A stretch of 64,000 nt of DNA from Fuerstiella marisgermanici. GTDB lineage: Bacteria; Planctomycetota; Planctomycetia; Planctomycetales; Planctomycetaceae. The stretch spans positions 186,001-250,000 of the forward strand of contig NZ_CP017641.1 in assembly GCF_001983935.1 (NCBI RefSeq), given 5' to 3'. A program made the translations under genes and the position numbers. The notes under the pieces are model-generated. The model saw only the letters and a program-made list of their open reading frames with translations, did no database searches and was not told the DNA's origin. Below are positions 35,279 to 42,784 of the stretch, piece after piece. Numbering within the stretch: position 1 is the stretch's first letter; each line of letters starts with the position of its first letter.

Positions 35279-35480
35279 TCGAAGATGACGGGCCTCCGCC
35301 AACGGAAGATCCAGCGTGGTTCCACCCAAACGAACATTGAGTTTCTTCAAGAGCATGGTATCAGAATAAAACTCGGTGTCATTGTGGCCCTTGTAGACCC
35401 ACACGGCATCCCTGCGTGAGATTTCCGGAATGTCTAACGCATGGGAAGATGCTCAACCTGATCCCAGTGGAGTTTCTGGT

Positions 35481-35723
35481 CTAGGGTGCGAATTCGTATT
35501 CGAAACAGCCACACAGGGAGAATGGGCGATTCTCCGAGTTCAACAAATCATGGCGTTCCAGATTCTTCTCGCACACGGCCGTTTCCCTGGTCGCGATCTC
35601 CTCGATGTTTTCGATCGTATCCCACTGCGCGGTCCGATCACACCAGAGCCATCGCAACTGACTCACATAATGGTTGCTCCACCGGTTGGTGACTCTCCCT
35701 CGTTTCAATTGGATTCTGGTCAT
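35481..35723 (-). CDS. Small hypothetical protein
   Basis: An 80-residue frame beginning MTRIQLKRGRVTNRWSNH. The start at 35723 is supported by a GAGGAAA Shine-Dalgarno 5 nt upstream. No family recognised; rich in charged residues with several tryptophans and cysteines (LRWLWCDRT, FSLCGCFEYEF). It ends 28 bp before the open frame of the split gene begins, in the same direction. It could be an independent small gene or the 5' part of that gene separated by a frameshift; continued coding-like sequence beyond its stop in another frame makes the second idea worth testing. Confidence 0.45.
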   Translation of the reverse strand: MTRIQLKRGRVTNRWSNHYVSQLRWLWCDRTAQWDTIENIEEIATRETAVCEKNLERHDLLNSENRPFSLCGCFEYEFAP

Positions 35724-36076
35724 GTTGATTTCCTCGCTCTCGTGGGCATAACGGATGCCGAGGCACAATTTGCCCGTCACTATGATGGCGAGCGTTGCTG
35801 GCCCGGCTGAAGAGAAACGATGCGTTTCCGGTCACCGATCCCGAGCGGTCTTGCACCGTCGCCCCCTGACGCCGCAGATTCATTCGGTGGACGCGAGCCG
35901 CTACATTTTCGGCGATTCAATGCATACACTGCTGGAAAGGCCATCGGTGATTTTTCGCGGTTCCCGATGGTCCGCTGCCGGGTTGCCTCGTACGTTATCC
36001 CACTTGCCTGATTCCCAGGTTGCGGTGAATGCTCATGCTGGCCTGTTGCGGCAAAATTGTGCCCGCTGGGTTTTGA
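35724..36076. other. Intergenic region; no gene seen
   Basis: A 353-bp gap between the small minus-strand frame and the divergent AlkX-like gene. Overlapping frames here have no protein-like composition and no start signals, and I see no clear repeat. Confidence 0.4.
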
Positions 36077-37282
36077 ATGTCCATGAACGAATCGCTCTCC
36101 ACCGAACAAGCCAGGAAACTTGTCCTGTTATCACAGCGGGTGCCGCCGGCGAAGCAGGCCGGTCGAGCAACGGAAGCGACACTGTCGGCGATTGAACATC
36201 TTGGATACATCCAGATCGACACCATCTCCGTCGTTCAACGCGCTCATCATCACACTTTGTGGAATCGCAATCCTCGCTACCAACCGAACCAGCTCGATCA
36301 GTTAGTTTCCGAGAAACGGGTGTTTGAATACTGGTCTCATGCGGCCGCTTACCTGCCCTTTCGCGACTTCCGGTTCAGCCTTCCTCGCAAACATGCGTTT
36401 GCAAATGGCGAGCAGCGGCATTGGTATCAACGTGATGAGCGGATGATAAAGCTGGTGCTCAAACGCATTGCCACCGAAGGCCCCTTGATGGCGAAAGATT
36501 TTTCGCATACCGGCAAGAGGGTCGGTGAATGGAAGGCTAAGCCCGCCAAACGCGCGCTGGAGTATCTGTTTATGCAAGGGGATCTCATGGTGCCCCGCCG
36601 CGTGAACTTTCACAAGGTTTACGATCTCACTGAGCGGGTGCTGCCCAAAGGGACTGACACCACCGTGCCTGATCGACAGGAATACGCCCGCTTTCTGATT
36701 ACACGCTACTTGCGAGCAAACGGTTTGGGCCAATCTGCCGAAATCGCGTATCTGCAGAACGGCGCAAAGCCGCTTATTGCTGCGACTTTGGAGGACATGG
36801 TTTCTAACAGAGAGCTGCAACGCGTTCGCGTCGCAGATCAGCTGTACTTCGCGTTGCCAGCCACGCTGGAGCTTCTCGGCAAACCGTTGGCTCGCAGCAA
36901 ACTGAAAATACTTTCGCCCTTCGACAACCTTGTCATTCAGCGCGATCGCGTGAAGGCGTTGTTCGGATTTGACTACCTGATTGAGTGCTACGTCCCTGAA
37001 CGCAAACGACGACACGGGTACTTTTGTTTGCCCATTCTGTGGGACGGAAAGCTGGTGGCTCGAATGGACTGCAAAACCGAGAGGAAGGAATCAATGCTAC
37101 ATATTCATCATCTGGTACTGGAACCCACAGCCTTGAAAACCGATGCGTTGTTCCTCGCCTTGCGCAAGGAACTGAAATCATTCCTAAAGTTCAATCACTG
37201 CACCAGGCTCAAGCTTCACAGAACGTCCCCCGCAAAGGCTAAGACGCAGTTACAGAAGTTTATCAGTGACCTCACGCAATGA
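36077..37282 (+). CDS. AlkX/YcaQ-type winged-helix DNA glycosylase (HTH_42 superfamily)
   Basis: A 401-residue protein of the HTH_42 (AlkZ/AlkX, YcaQ) superfamily. These enzymes use tandem winged helices to remove alkylated or cross-linked bases. The N-terminus has LSTEQARKLVLLSQ, and the catalytic QxD-type motif is in HLGYIQIDTISVVQRAHHHTLWNR, as in the AlkX branch (the AlkZ branch has QxQ). YWSHAAAYLPFRDF and ILSPFDNLVIQRDR are other family signatures. The length matches (about 400). Two in-frame ATGs (36077 and 36083) are near equivalent. It is flanked by IS elements, which fits an accessory DNA-repair or self-resistance gene, but genotoxin linkage is not seen. Confidence 0.85.
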   Translation: MSMNESLSTEQARKLVLLSQRVPPAKQAGRATEATLSAIEHLGYIQIDTISVVQRAHHHTLWNRNPRYQPNQLDQLVSEKRVFEYWSHAAAYLPFRDFRFSLPRKHAFANGEQRHWYQRDERMIKLVLKRIATEGPLMAKDFSHTGKRVGEWKAKPAKRALEYLFMQGDLMVPRRVNFHKVYDLTERVLPKGTDTTVPDRQEYARFLITRYLRANGLGQSAEIAYLQNGAKPLIAATLEDMVSNRELQRVRVADQLYFALPATLELLGKPLARSKLKILSPFDNLVIQRDRVKALFGFDYLIECYVPERKRRHGYFCLPILWDGKLVARMDCKTERKESMLHIHHLVLEPTALKTDALFLALRKELKSFLKFNHCTRLKLHRTSPAKAKTQLQKFISDLTQ

Positions 37283-37430
37283 CCGGCTCCAGTGATGTGT
37301 GAATTCAAACCCTAAGATTGCGTTTCAAATTTGAATTCACGACGACGGATCACCATCGCGCGCACACAAACGCACGTTGGTTCAGTTTTACCAATGGATG
37401 TGCAATTCACGGGCCCCGGAGACGCGGGGG

Positions 37431-38673
37431 ATTGCACGTTAAGTCATTTGCCGAACAGGACTTTCGCGAGGTATGTCTCATCCCAGGCAGCATTGAGTCT
37501 TTTGTTTTTGATCCCCACCTTGGCTGTGGATTCGTTTTTCAGAAGACTCAACGCCGTGCGGCGAAGGATGCTGAAGTTCATGTCTGCGTGGCCTTTACGG
37601 ATCCTCGATTGATCTTCCTGGAAAGTGACGTCCAGTTGCCAATGCAAATTGTTCTCGACACCCCAATGGCTCCGCACAGCTTCGGCGAAACGACGGCCGG
37701 AGACATAACGGCTTAAAATGTAATAGCGGATGCCGATGCACATTTTGCCGTCGCGGAGAGTGTTGTTGATCGCGATCCCGATCGCCTTCAGGTTCTTCCA
37801 GCGATGTGCGTCCGGAAGATCCTCCGGCGCACGACAGATCAGATACTGTCGCAAATCTTCGCGGCCGCCGGTGTTTTCTTTCGTTTCAAATCGTCGCACC
37901 GGACAGCGTGCAAAGTCATCTTCCAAATGGTCGGCGAAGAACGCGACAAGACCTGCGTGTAGCGTGGGCTGATTGCCTTTCGCGGCAAGACAATAGTCCG
38001 CCTCTGCGTCGACAATCTTCGACGCGATTTCCGTTTGGCAACCCATGGCGTCAATCGTCACTAAAGCACCGGAAACCTCGATCAATTCCAGCAGTTTGGG
38101 AATCGCCGTAATCTCATTACTCTTCGCATCGACGACGACTTGCCCGAGACTGATATGATTGGCTGTGGCCCATGCACTGACCATGTGGATGGCCGACTTG
38201 CCACTGGCTTTGTCATAGCTGCGACGGAGTGTCTTACCATCGATCGCGATGATTTGTCCGTCACTGATTTTCTGCAGAGAAGTGATCCAATTCAGTAAGC
38301 ACTTTTCAAATTCTGCAGGACGAATCAGAGCGAGGATGGCGTTGAAACGATCGTGCGACGGAATCCCTGCGGACAGATCGAGATACTTCGCAAACCAATC
38401 TCGTTTCGTTCTGCCAAACTTCGCAATCGCGACAAAATCATCCGCGCCACTGATCACAGCACAGACTGCAATGAACAGAATATTTTGAAGCGGATAGACC
38501 GGCTCACCGCGCCTTGGATCCGTAACATCAGAGAAATGATCGACAAAACTGGTGGACAAAGGCATGGCAGGAATCCTTTCGCGGCTCAAACATTTCAGCA
38601 CACATAGCAGCGTGAAACATCACACTGACACTGAAGGTTGCCATCTATACCATCTCACCTAATGTCGCGCAAT
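37431..38673 (-). mobile_element. ISAs1-family insertion sequence (boundaries approximate)
   Basis: About 1.24 kb around an ISAs1-type transposase. Weak inverted ends are visible: ATTGCACG with TTAAGTCA at the left (37431 onward) and, inverted, ATTGCGCGACATTAGGTGA at the right (ending near 38673). No clear target duplication was found, so the limits are uncertain by tens of bases and the insertion may be old. Confidence 0.6.
37444..38565 (-). CDS. ISAs1-family transposase
   Basis: A 373-residue transposase from the ATG at 38565 (MPLSTSFVDHFSDV). It has the N-terminal DDE_Tnp_1-associated domain (DPRRGEPVYPLQNILFIAVCAV, read in parts) and a DDE core: IIAIDGKTLRRSYD (first D), LVTIDAMGCQTEIA (second D), and HWGVENNLHWQLDVTFQEDQSR (E region). 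The H-repeat-associated proteins of E. coli belong to this family. The frame is complete, so it could be functional. It lies between the AlkX-like gene and the GxxExxY gene. Confidence 0.93.
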   Translation of the reverse strand: MPLSTSFVDHFSDVTDPRRGEPVYPLQNILFIAVCAVISGADDFVAIAKFGRTKRDWFAKYLDLSAGIPSHDRFNAILALIRPAEFEKCLLNWITSLQKISDGQIIAIDGKTLRRSYDKASGKSAIHMVSAWATANHISLGQVVVDAKSNEITAIPKLLELIEVSGALVTIDAMGCQTEIASKIVDAEADYCLAAKGNQPTLHAGLVAFFADHLEDDFARCPVRRFETKENTGGREDLRQYLICRAPEDLPDAHRWKNLKAIGIAINNTLRDGKMCIGIRYYILSRYVSGRRFAEAVRSHWGVENNLHWQLDVTFQEDQSRIRKGHADMNFSILRRTALSLLKNESTAKVGIKNKRLNAAWDETYLAKVLFGK

Positions 38674-38702
38674 CGACCTACAGCCTGACCTACAGAAGGG
38701 AA

Positions 38703-38784
38703 CAACTACGTAAGGTAAGAAATACTCCAATGAATCACAGAATACAGCCAGCCTTTTTCGTGTGTTTCGTAATTTTCGTGGTTG
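38703..38784. repeat. Hairpin element copy C (CCACGAAAG family)
   Basis: The right arm 38756-38784 matches the other copies well, while the left arm 38703-38731 is degenerate (about 20 of 29 positions agree with the family). The spacer AATCACAGAATACAGCC aligns with the copy B spacer. It ends 13 bp before the 3' end of the GxxExxY gene. Confidence 0.72.
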
Positions 38785-38797
38785 TTAAACACGCGGC

Positions 38798-39175
38798 TCA
38801 CCGAACGATCCGCTCCCATTCCAGTTTCGGATGGTGGCCAAAGTTGACCAGCAAGCCGAGGCGATGCCCGGTTGCTTTCAAATAGTTGTGAATCTGAGCC
38901 TGGTGTTCCTCGGTGAGTTTGGAGACAGCTTTGATTTCCAGAATGATCTTGCCGAAGCAGACGAAGTCCGGTTTGTAGACTTGAGTCAGTCGGCGTCCCT
39001 TGTAGCTCAATTCCAGTTCCTGCTGGGTAGCGAATGGGAGGGACTGAAGAGCCAGTTCGAGTTCCAGGCATTCCTGATAGACCGGTTCGACGAAGCCGGT
39101 GCCCTTTTCTTTGTAGACTTCGAAGCAGGCTCCCATGATCTTGTAGGATTCTTCTTTGAACAGAATCTCTGGCAT
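38798..39175 (-). CDS. GxxExxY protein, PD-(D/E)XK nuclease-like
   Basis: A 125-residue protein of the GxxExxY family (PDDEXK superfamily). The name-giving motif is G27-F-V-E30-P-V-Y33. The nuclease-type active site looks intact: D70 in YKPDFVCF and E80/K82 in IILEIKAV, with Q92/Q94 in EEHQAQIHNYLKATG. Its biochemical activity is unknown to me, but the residues suit metal-dependent DNA cleavage. The gene is flanked closely by two hairpin elements, copy C 13 bp after its stop and copy D 37 bp before its start. Length is normal for the family (about 125-140). A GGAAAGA lies 7 nt before the ATG. Confidence 0.88.
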   Translation of the reverse strand: MPEILFKEESYKIMGACFEVYKEKGTGFVEPVYQECLELELALQSLPFATQQELELSYKGRRLTQVYKPDFVCFGKIILEIKAVSKLTEEHQAQIHNYLKATGHRLGLLVNFGHHPKLEWERIVR

Positions 39176-39212
39176 CGCTGATCTTTCCGGCGAAGGGAGG
39201 GGCGGACGGGAG

Positions 39213-39320
39213 GAACCACGAAAGTCACGAAATACACGAAAGAAATCGCAGAGAGCCAGTCAGTCGGACTTTGTCCACGCACCTGTGCTTCTTTCGTGTG
39301 TTTCGTCTTTTTTGTGGTTG
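39213..39320. repeat. Hairpin element copy D (CCACGAAAG family)
   Basis: Arms at 39213-39241 (GAACCACGAAAGTCACGAAA at its start) and 39292-39320 are inverted repeats with a 50-nt spacer. The bases after the left arm, GAAATCGCAGAG, match copies B and C. It lies between the start of the GxxExxY gene and the stop of the MFS gene. Confidence 0.87.
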
Positions 39321-39355
39321 CAAATGCCCGAGCAACAAAAGGGGCGAGGTTTCGC

Positions 39356-40741
39356 TTATTTCTTCTCATGAATTTCGCTGTCTGCCGCTCCGCACTTTGC
39401 GAAGTACCAGACGACGGCCAGGATCAATGGCATTGCTCCGGCGAAGAAGAACATCTGGCGAAATCCGACGCCATCAAACTGAGGCAGGTCGATGATTTTG
39501 CCGAGCAGGGGGGCTGAAATTCCGCTTCCCAGATCCAGACAGCCCAACGTCAGGTTGATCCCGCTGCCTCGATAGCGAGGCGGAAACGTGCCCGATCCCA
39601 GTGACACAATTGAAGGGAACAGTAGCGCGTGGCCGAACCCGCACAGGACGGCGGAAAACAGGAGGTGCCACCAGGCCGAAACCGGAATCAGGGACCACAA
39701 ACCCAGCCCCTGAAAAATGAGTCCCATCAGGATCAAACGATACCGGCCGACTCGCTGACTAAGCGCTGCCGTCCGCAGCCGAAACGTGAATGCCGTGATG
39801 GCGTAGATGGTCCAGTAGGCGGCGATTCCACCGAAGTGTTCGTGCTGATTGAACCTCACCAAATACAACGACGGCACGGTAAAGACCAGTCCCATTGTCA
39901 TGGACACCACAACGACAAGGCCTGGCCAGTGTCGTCGAGTCAAAGTCAGCAACGATGGTCGAGCTTCATGCTTTTCGGGGCGCGGCAGGCCTTTTGTCAC
40001 CAGCAGCAAACAGACGATGTACGCGGCCAGCAATCCCGCCGCCAACATGAAGACTCGCGGAAAGAAAACGTTAACGTCGTCGTCGGCCAGCCATCGCAGG
40101 AAATCCGCCAGTTGCGGACCCAGAATCATTCCGACAAACCCGCTGCTGCCCAGTAGAGCGATAAATTCTGTACGGCGGAACTCCGGCACGCAGGACTGAA
40201 TATGAAACGTGCTGCAGGTGAACATTCCGGCCAGTCCCGTTGCAAACAGAACGCGTCCCAGCACCAGCAATGGCGAAACGGTGGTCAGTGTGGCGAAGAT
40301 TGAAATTCCGGTGAAAGCCAGCGAAGCCATCAACGCCCACACGCGACGCACACCAAACCTGTCGATGGATTGGCCAAGAAAAACGCGAACGCAAATGGCG
40401 GCAAGAATGCCGTACTGGATGATTCGGCCTGGCAGTTCCTCCTGATATGCGACTCCCGTTGTGCCGTGTTGAGCCAGCCATGCGACCCAGTCGGCGAACA
40501 CAAACGTCAGCGCATTGGCGGTGACCAGCAGCAGATTGGCGATGTACGACAGCACGAACACCGGGTGTCCGATGCCATTGATTGTCGCATCGCTGCCAGC
40601 GAGTGACGCGGTCCCCGCATTTTTTGCGACAGTGCCGGGCGAACGATACGGATCACTGCCTGCAGATCCCGATCCGATTTCACTGACGACATCTTCTGGC
40701 TGCGTATGATGTCCTGAGTCGTCAGCCACCGAACGCTCCAT
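39356..40741 (-). CDS. MFS transporter
   Basis: About 461 residues from the ATG at 40741 (MERSVADDSGH); a longer frame to 40828 has a poor leader. After a ~50-residue hydrophilic N-terminus there are about 12 membrane helices with a central charged loop (KGLPRPEKHEARPSLL). The GRxxDRxGxRR-type loop motif appears as GQSIDRFGVRRVWALM, and ALLFPSIVSLGSGTFPPRYRGSG is typical of the C-terminal half. It exports or imports an unknown small molecule by ion coupling. Its start overlaps the end of the ABC permease gene by 20 bp, so it may be in that operon. Confidence 0.85.
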   Translation of the reverse strand: MERSVADDSGHHTQPEDVVSEIGSGSAGSDPYRSPGTVAKNAGTASLAGSDATINGIGHPVFVLSYIANLLLVTANALTFVFADWVAWLAQHGTTGVAYQEELPGRIIQYGILAAICVRVFLGQSIDRFGVRRVWALMASLAFTGISIFATLTTVSPLLVLGRVLFATGLAGMFTCSTFHIQSCVPEFRRTEFIALLGSSGFVGMILGPQLADFLRWLADDDVNVFFPRVFMLAAGLLAAYIVCLLLVTKGLPRPEKHEARPSLLTLTRRHWPGLVVVVSMTMGLVFTVPSLYLVRFNQHEHFGGIAAYWTIYAITAFTFRLRTAALSQRVGRYRLILMGLIFQGLGLWSLIPVSAWWHLLFSAVLCGFGHALLFPSIVSLGSGTFPPRYRGSGINLTLGCLDLGSGISAPLLGKIIDLPQFDGVGFRQMFFFAGAMPLILAVVWYFAKCGAADSEIHEKK

Positions 40742-41564
40742 AGCGACGAACGCCGTAATGGAAGGCAATGCGATTCGCTGCGAACAGCACCACAATCCAC
40801 AATGCCTGGATACTGAGTTCTGCGGCAAGTGAGTCGGCGGGAACTCGTCCCAGCAAAATGGCGGCCGGGAAGTAGGCGAGGTACTTAAATGGCAGGTAGT
40901 AGACCCACGGGATCCATTCTGCGATCCATTCCAGCGGAATCATGTGTCCCGATAAAAAGTAGCTCATCATCATATAAATAAAGATCAGCGAGCTGACTTC
41001 CAGAAACCAGAATGAGATCAGGCCGATCAGCGATTCGATCAGAAACCCGATTAAAAATGCCATGGCCAGCGAGCACGCGCAGGCGAGGGCAACTTTGGGT
41101 TCCGGCCAGCCCGGCAGATAGTCGCGGCACAACCAGAACACCAGCGCGAATGGGCCGGTGGCGACGGCGTAGTACACGATCTTATGAGCCACTCGATGCC
41201 AGAACAGGTAGTCCAGCATGTCGACCGGTTGCAGCAGGTACTTGCGCACCGAGCCATCGCGAACTGATGCCGCGATCCCCGTTGACAGGCCTGGCATGCT
41301 GGAAAATGCGCGAGCCACCATGACCAGCAGGTAATACGATACCATCGACGGGTAGCTGTACCCGTTCATGACTCGCTGATTGTCGCCGGCAAAGATCGCG
41401 TTCCACAGGAATACCTGAGTCACAATGGGCAGAAAACGCACGAGCGTCGCGAAGGCAAAATCGCCACGATAAACCAGTCGTTCTTCCATCGCCGTACGCA
41501 GAATCAGCCACTTGACTCGGAGCGATCCGGCCAGACTGTTCGCGAATGAAGGGGACGACGACAC
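40722..41564 (-). CDS. ABC-2 family transporter permease
   Basis: A 280-residue membrane protein with about six helices, of the ABC-2-type permease family that pairs with an ATPase to export drugs, lipids or polysaccharides. Typical pieces are RTAMEERLVYRGDFAFATLVRF (N-terminal amphipathic stretch, read in parts), DGSVRKYLLQPVDML, and SGHMIPLEWIAEWIPWVYYLPFKYLAYFPAAILLG near the end. The ATPase gene lies 90 bp upstream in the same direction. These systems usually have two permeases; only one is next to the ATPase here, so a partner may be elsewhere or it acts as a homodimer. Confidence 0.86.
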   Translation of the reverse strand: MSSSPSFANSLAGSLRVKWLILRTAMEERLVYRGDFAFATLVRFLPIVTQVFLWNAIFAGDNQRVMNGYSYPSMVSYYLLVMVARAFSSMPGLSTGIAASVRDGSVRKYLLQPVDMLDYLFWHRVAHKIVYYAVATGPFALVFWLCRDYLPGWPEPKVALACACSLAMAFLIGFLIESLIGLISFWFLEVSSLIFIYMMMSYFLSGHMIPLEWIAEWIPWVYYLPFKYLAYFPAAILLGRVPADSLAAELSIQALWIVVLFAANRIAFHYGVRRYGAFGG

Positions 41565-41654
41565 GTTGTTTGTGCTTTCTGTTCTTGAATCGCAATTTTG
41601 GGTGTGCAGAAGCGGTTTCGTTCACCTTAAGTTTCGAACTTGAGGTCTCAGGGT

Positions 41655-42653
41655 TTAAACCGTATCCGCTCGCGACTCACTATCCGACGAAAACAATTCC
41701 GCGATCACATCTTCCAGTGGCCGTTCAGAAACACTCACGTCTTCGATATCGTATTCGCCAAGAATTCGCGACAACACGTCGGAGACCTTGTGTTTTTCTA
41801 CCTGCAGTTTCAGCATTGGAGGCCGGTTTTCCAGCACGACACCGTAACGATCAATTCCGTTTGGGGTGCTGTTGACCGCGAAATGCAGTTCAATGATTTT
41901 GTGCCGACTGAATCTGTCGATTATCTCATCCAGCGATCCGTCGTGGATCTTTGTGCCTTTGTTAATCACGATCGCTCGATCGCACAGCGCTTCCACATCC
42001 TTCATGTAGTGGCTTGTCAGAATAACAGTGATGCCCTGTTCCTTTTGGTACTTCAACAGGAACTGCTGCACTCGCCGCTGACTAATCACGTCCAGCCCGA
42101 TGGTTGGTTCGTCCAGAAACAGAACGTCGGGGCGATGGATCAGTGCCGCAATCAGCTCCATCCGCATGCGTTCGCCAAGTGACAATTCGCGGACGGGCTG
42201 TGACATCAGCTCGCCGACTTCCAGCAGCTCCGTCAATTCGTCCAGCCGCGATTTATAGTCCGCCGCGCTGACTCGGTAGATCTCTTTGTGAAGGCGGAAG
42301 GATTCCTGAGCCGGCAAGTCCCACCACAGCTGTTCCTTCTGGCCCGTTACCAAAGAAAACCGTCGCCGATAAGCGTCCTCACGTTTCCACGGGACGTGTC
42401 CGAGCACTGTGGCGCTGCCGGACGTGGGCACGATTAGACCGGACAACAGCTTCAGAGTAGTCGTTTTTCCGGCCCCGTTGGGCCCCAGGAACGCAACCAT
42501 CTCGCCTTCGTCGATACTGAAGCTGACGTCCTGCACAGCGTGGACTTCGCGATATTCACGGTGTAGCAAGCCGCGCACCGAAGCGAAGAGACCTTCTCGC
42601 TTGCGATACACCTTATAAGTGCGTCCCAGATTCTGAACTTCGATGGCAGACAT
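41655..42653 (-). CDS. ABC transporter ATP-binding protein
   Basis: A 332-residue ATPase of the ABC-2 exporter type. Walker A is [15 protein letters not shown], the signature is [16 protein letters not shown], Walker B is [16 protein letters not shown] and the switch histidine is [15 protein letters not shown]. The last ~80 residues are an extra C-terminal domain common in this subgroup. It energises the permease encoded 90 bp downstream. Substrate unknown. The start ATG at 42653 is well placed, and the gene is preceded by the convergent-free gap behind ileS. Confidence 0.92.
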   Translation of the reverse strand: MSAIEVQNLGRTYKVYRKREGLFASVRGLLHREYREVHAVQDVSFSIDEGEMVAFLGPNGAGKTTTLKLLSGLIVPTSGSATVLGHVPWKREDAYRRRFSLVTGQKEQLWWDLPAQESFRLHKEIYRVSAADYKSRLDELTELLEVGELMSQPVRELSLGERMRMELIAALIHRPDVLFLDEPTIGLDVISQRRVQQFLLKYQKEQGITVILTSHYMKDVEALCDRAIVINKGTKIHDGSLDEIIDRFSRHKIIELHFAVNSTPNGIDRYGVVLENRPPMLKLQVEKHKVSDVLSRILGEYDIEDVSVSERPLEDVIAELFSSDSESRADTV

Positions 42654-42784
42654 TGGCAGGATCGTAGTTCAGTGCGGGGTTCGAACCAATTGGTCGAGGC
42701 AGCAGCGTTTGGAAAATCGCGGAAACGGCTTCCGCCATCGACCGAGGTCACGGCGTCGACGGTAGCCAAACAGTCCTTAGCGTA

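Larger units (their letters stand above)
33218..35452 (-). pseudogene. Hypothetical gene split by IS256 copy 1
   Basis: The 3' part (33218-33835) encodes about 205 residues. Removing the IS (33836-35278) and one copy of its 9-bp target duplication joins it in frame to an upstream stretch that is open from 35452. Across the junction the protein reads LPLAEARHLRFYASAEEP, with TTLD and VWVYKGHNDTEF further upstream. So an intact frame of at least 230 codons was interrupted. Possible original starts are GTG at 35402 or ATG at 35356, and coding-like sequence in another frame just upstream suggests an older frameshift too. The family is not recognised: no motifs, mostly beta-strand-like, and a tail ending DSFVAYVFKSR. 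Confidence 0.75.

Noticed and set aside
38706-39071. 121-codon minus-strand frame overlapping the GxxExxY gene
   Set aside because: Alternative frame of the GxxExxY gene and of element C; no coding character of its own.
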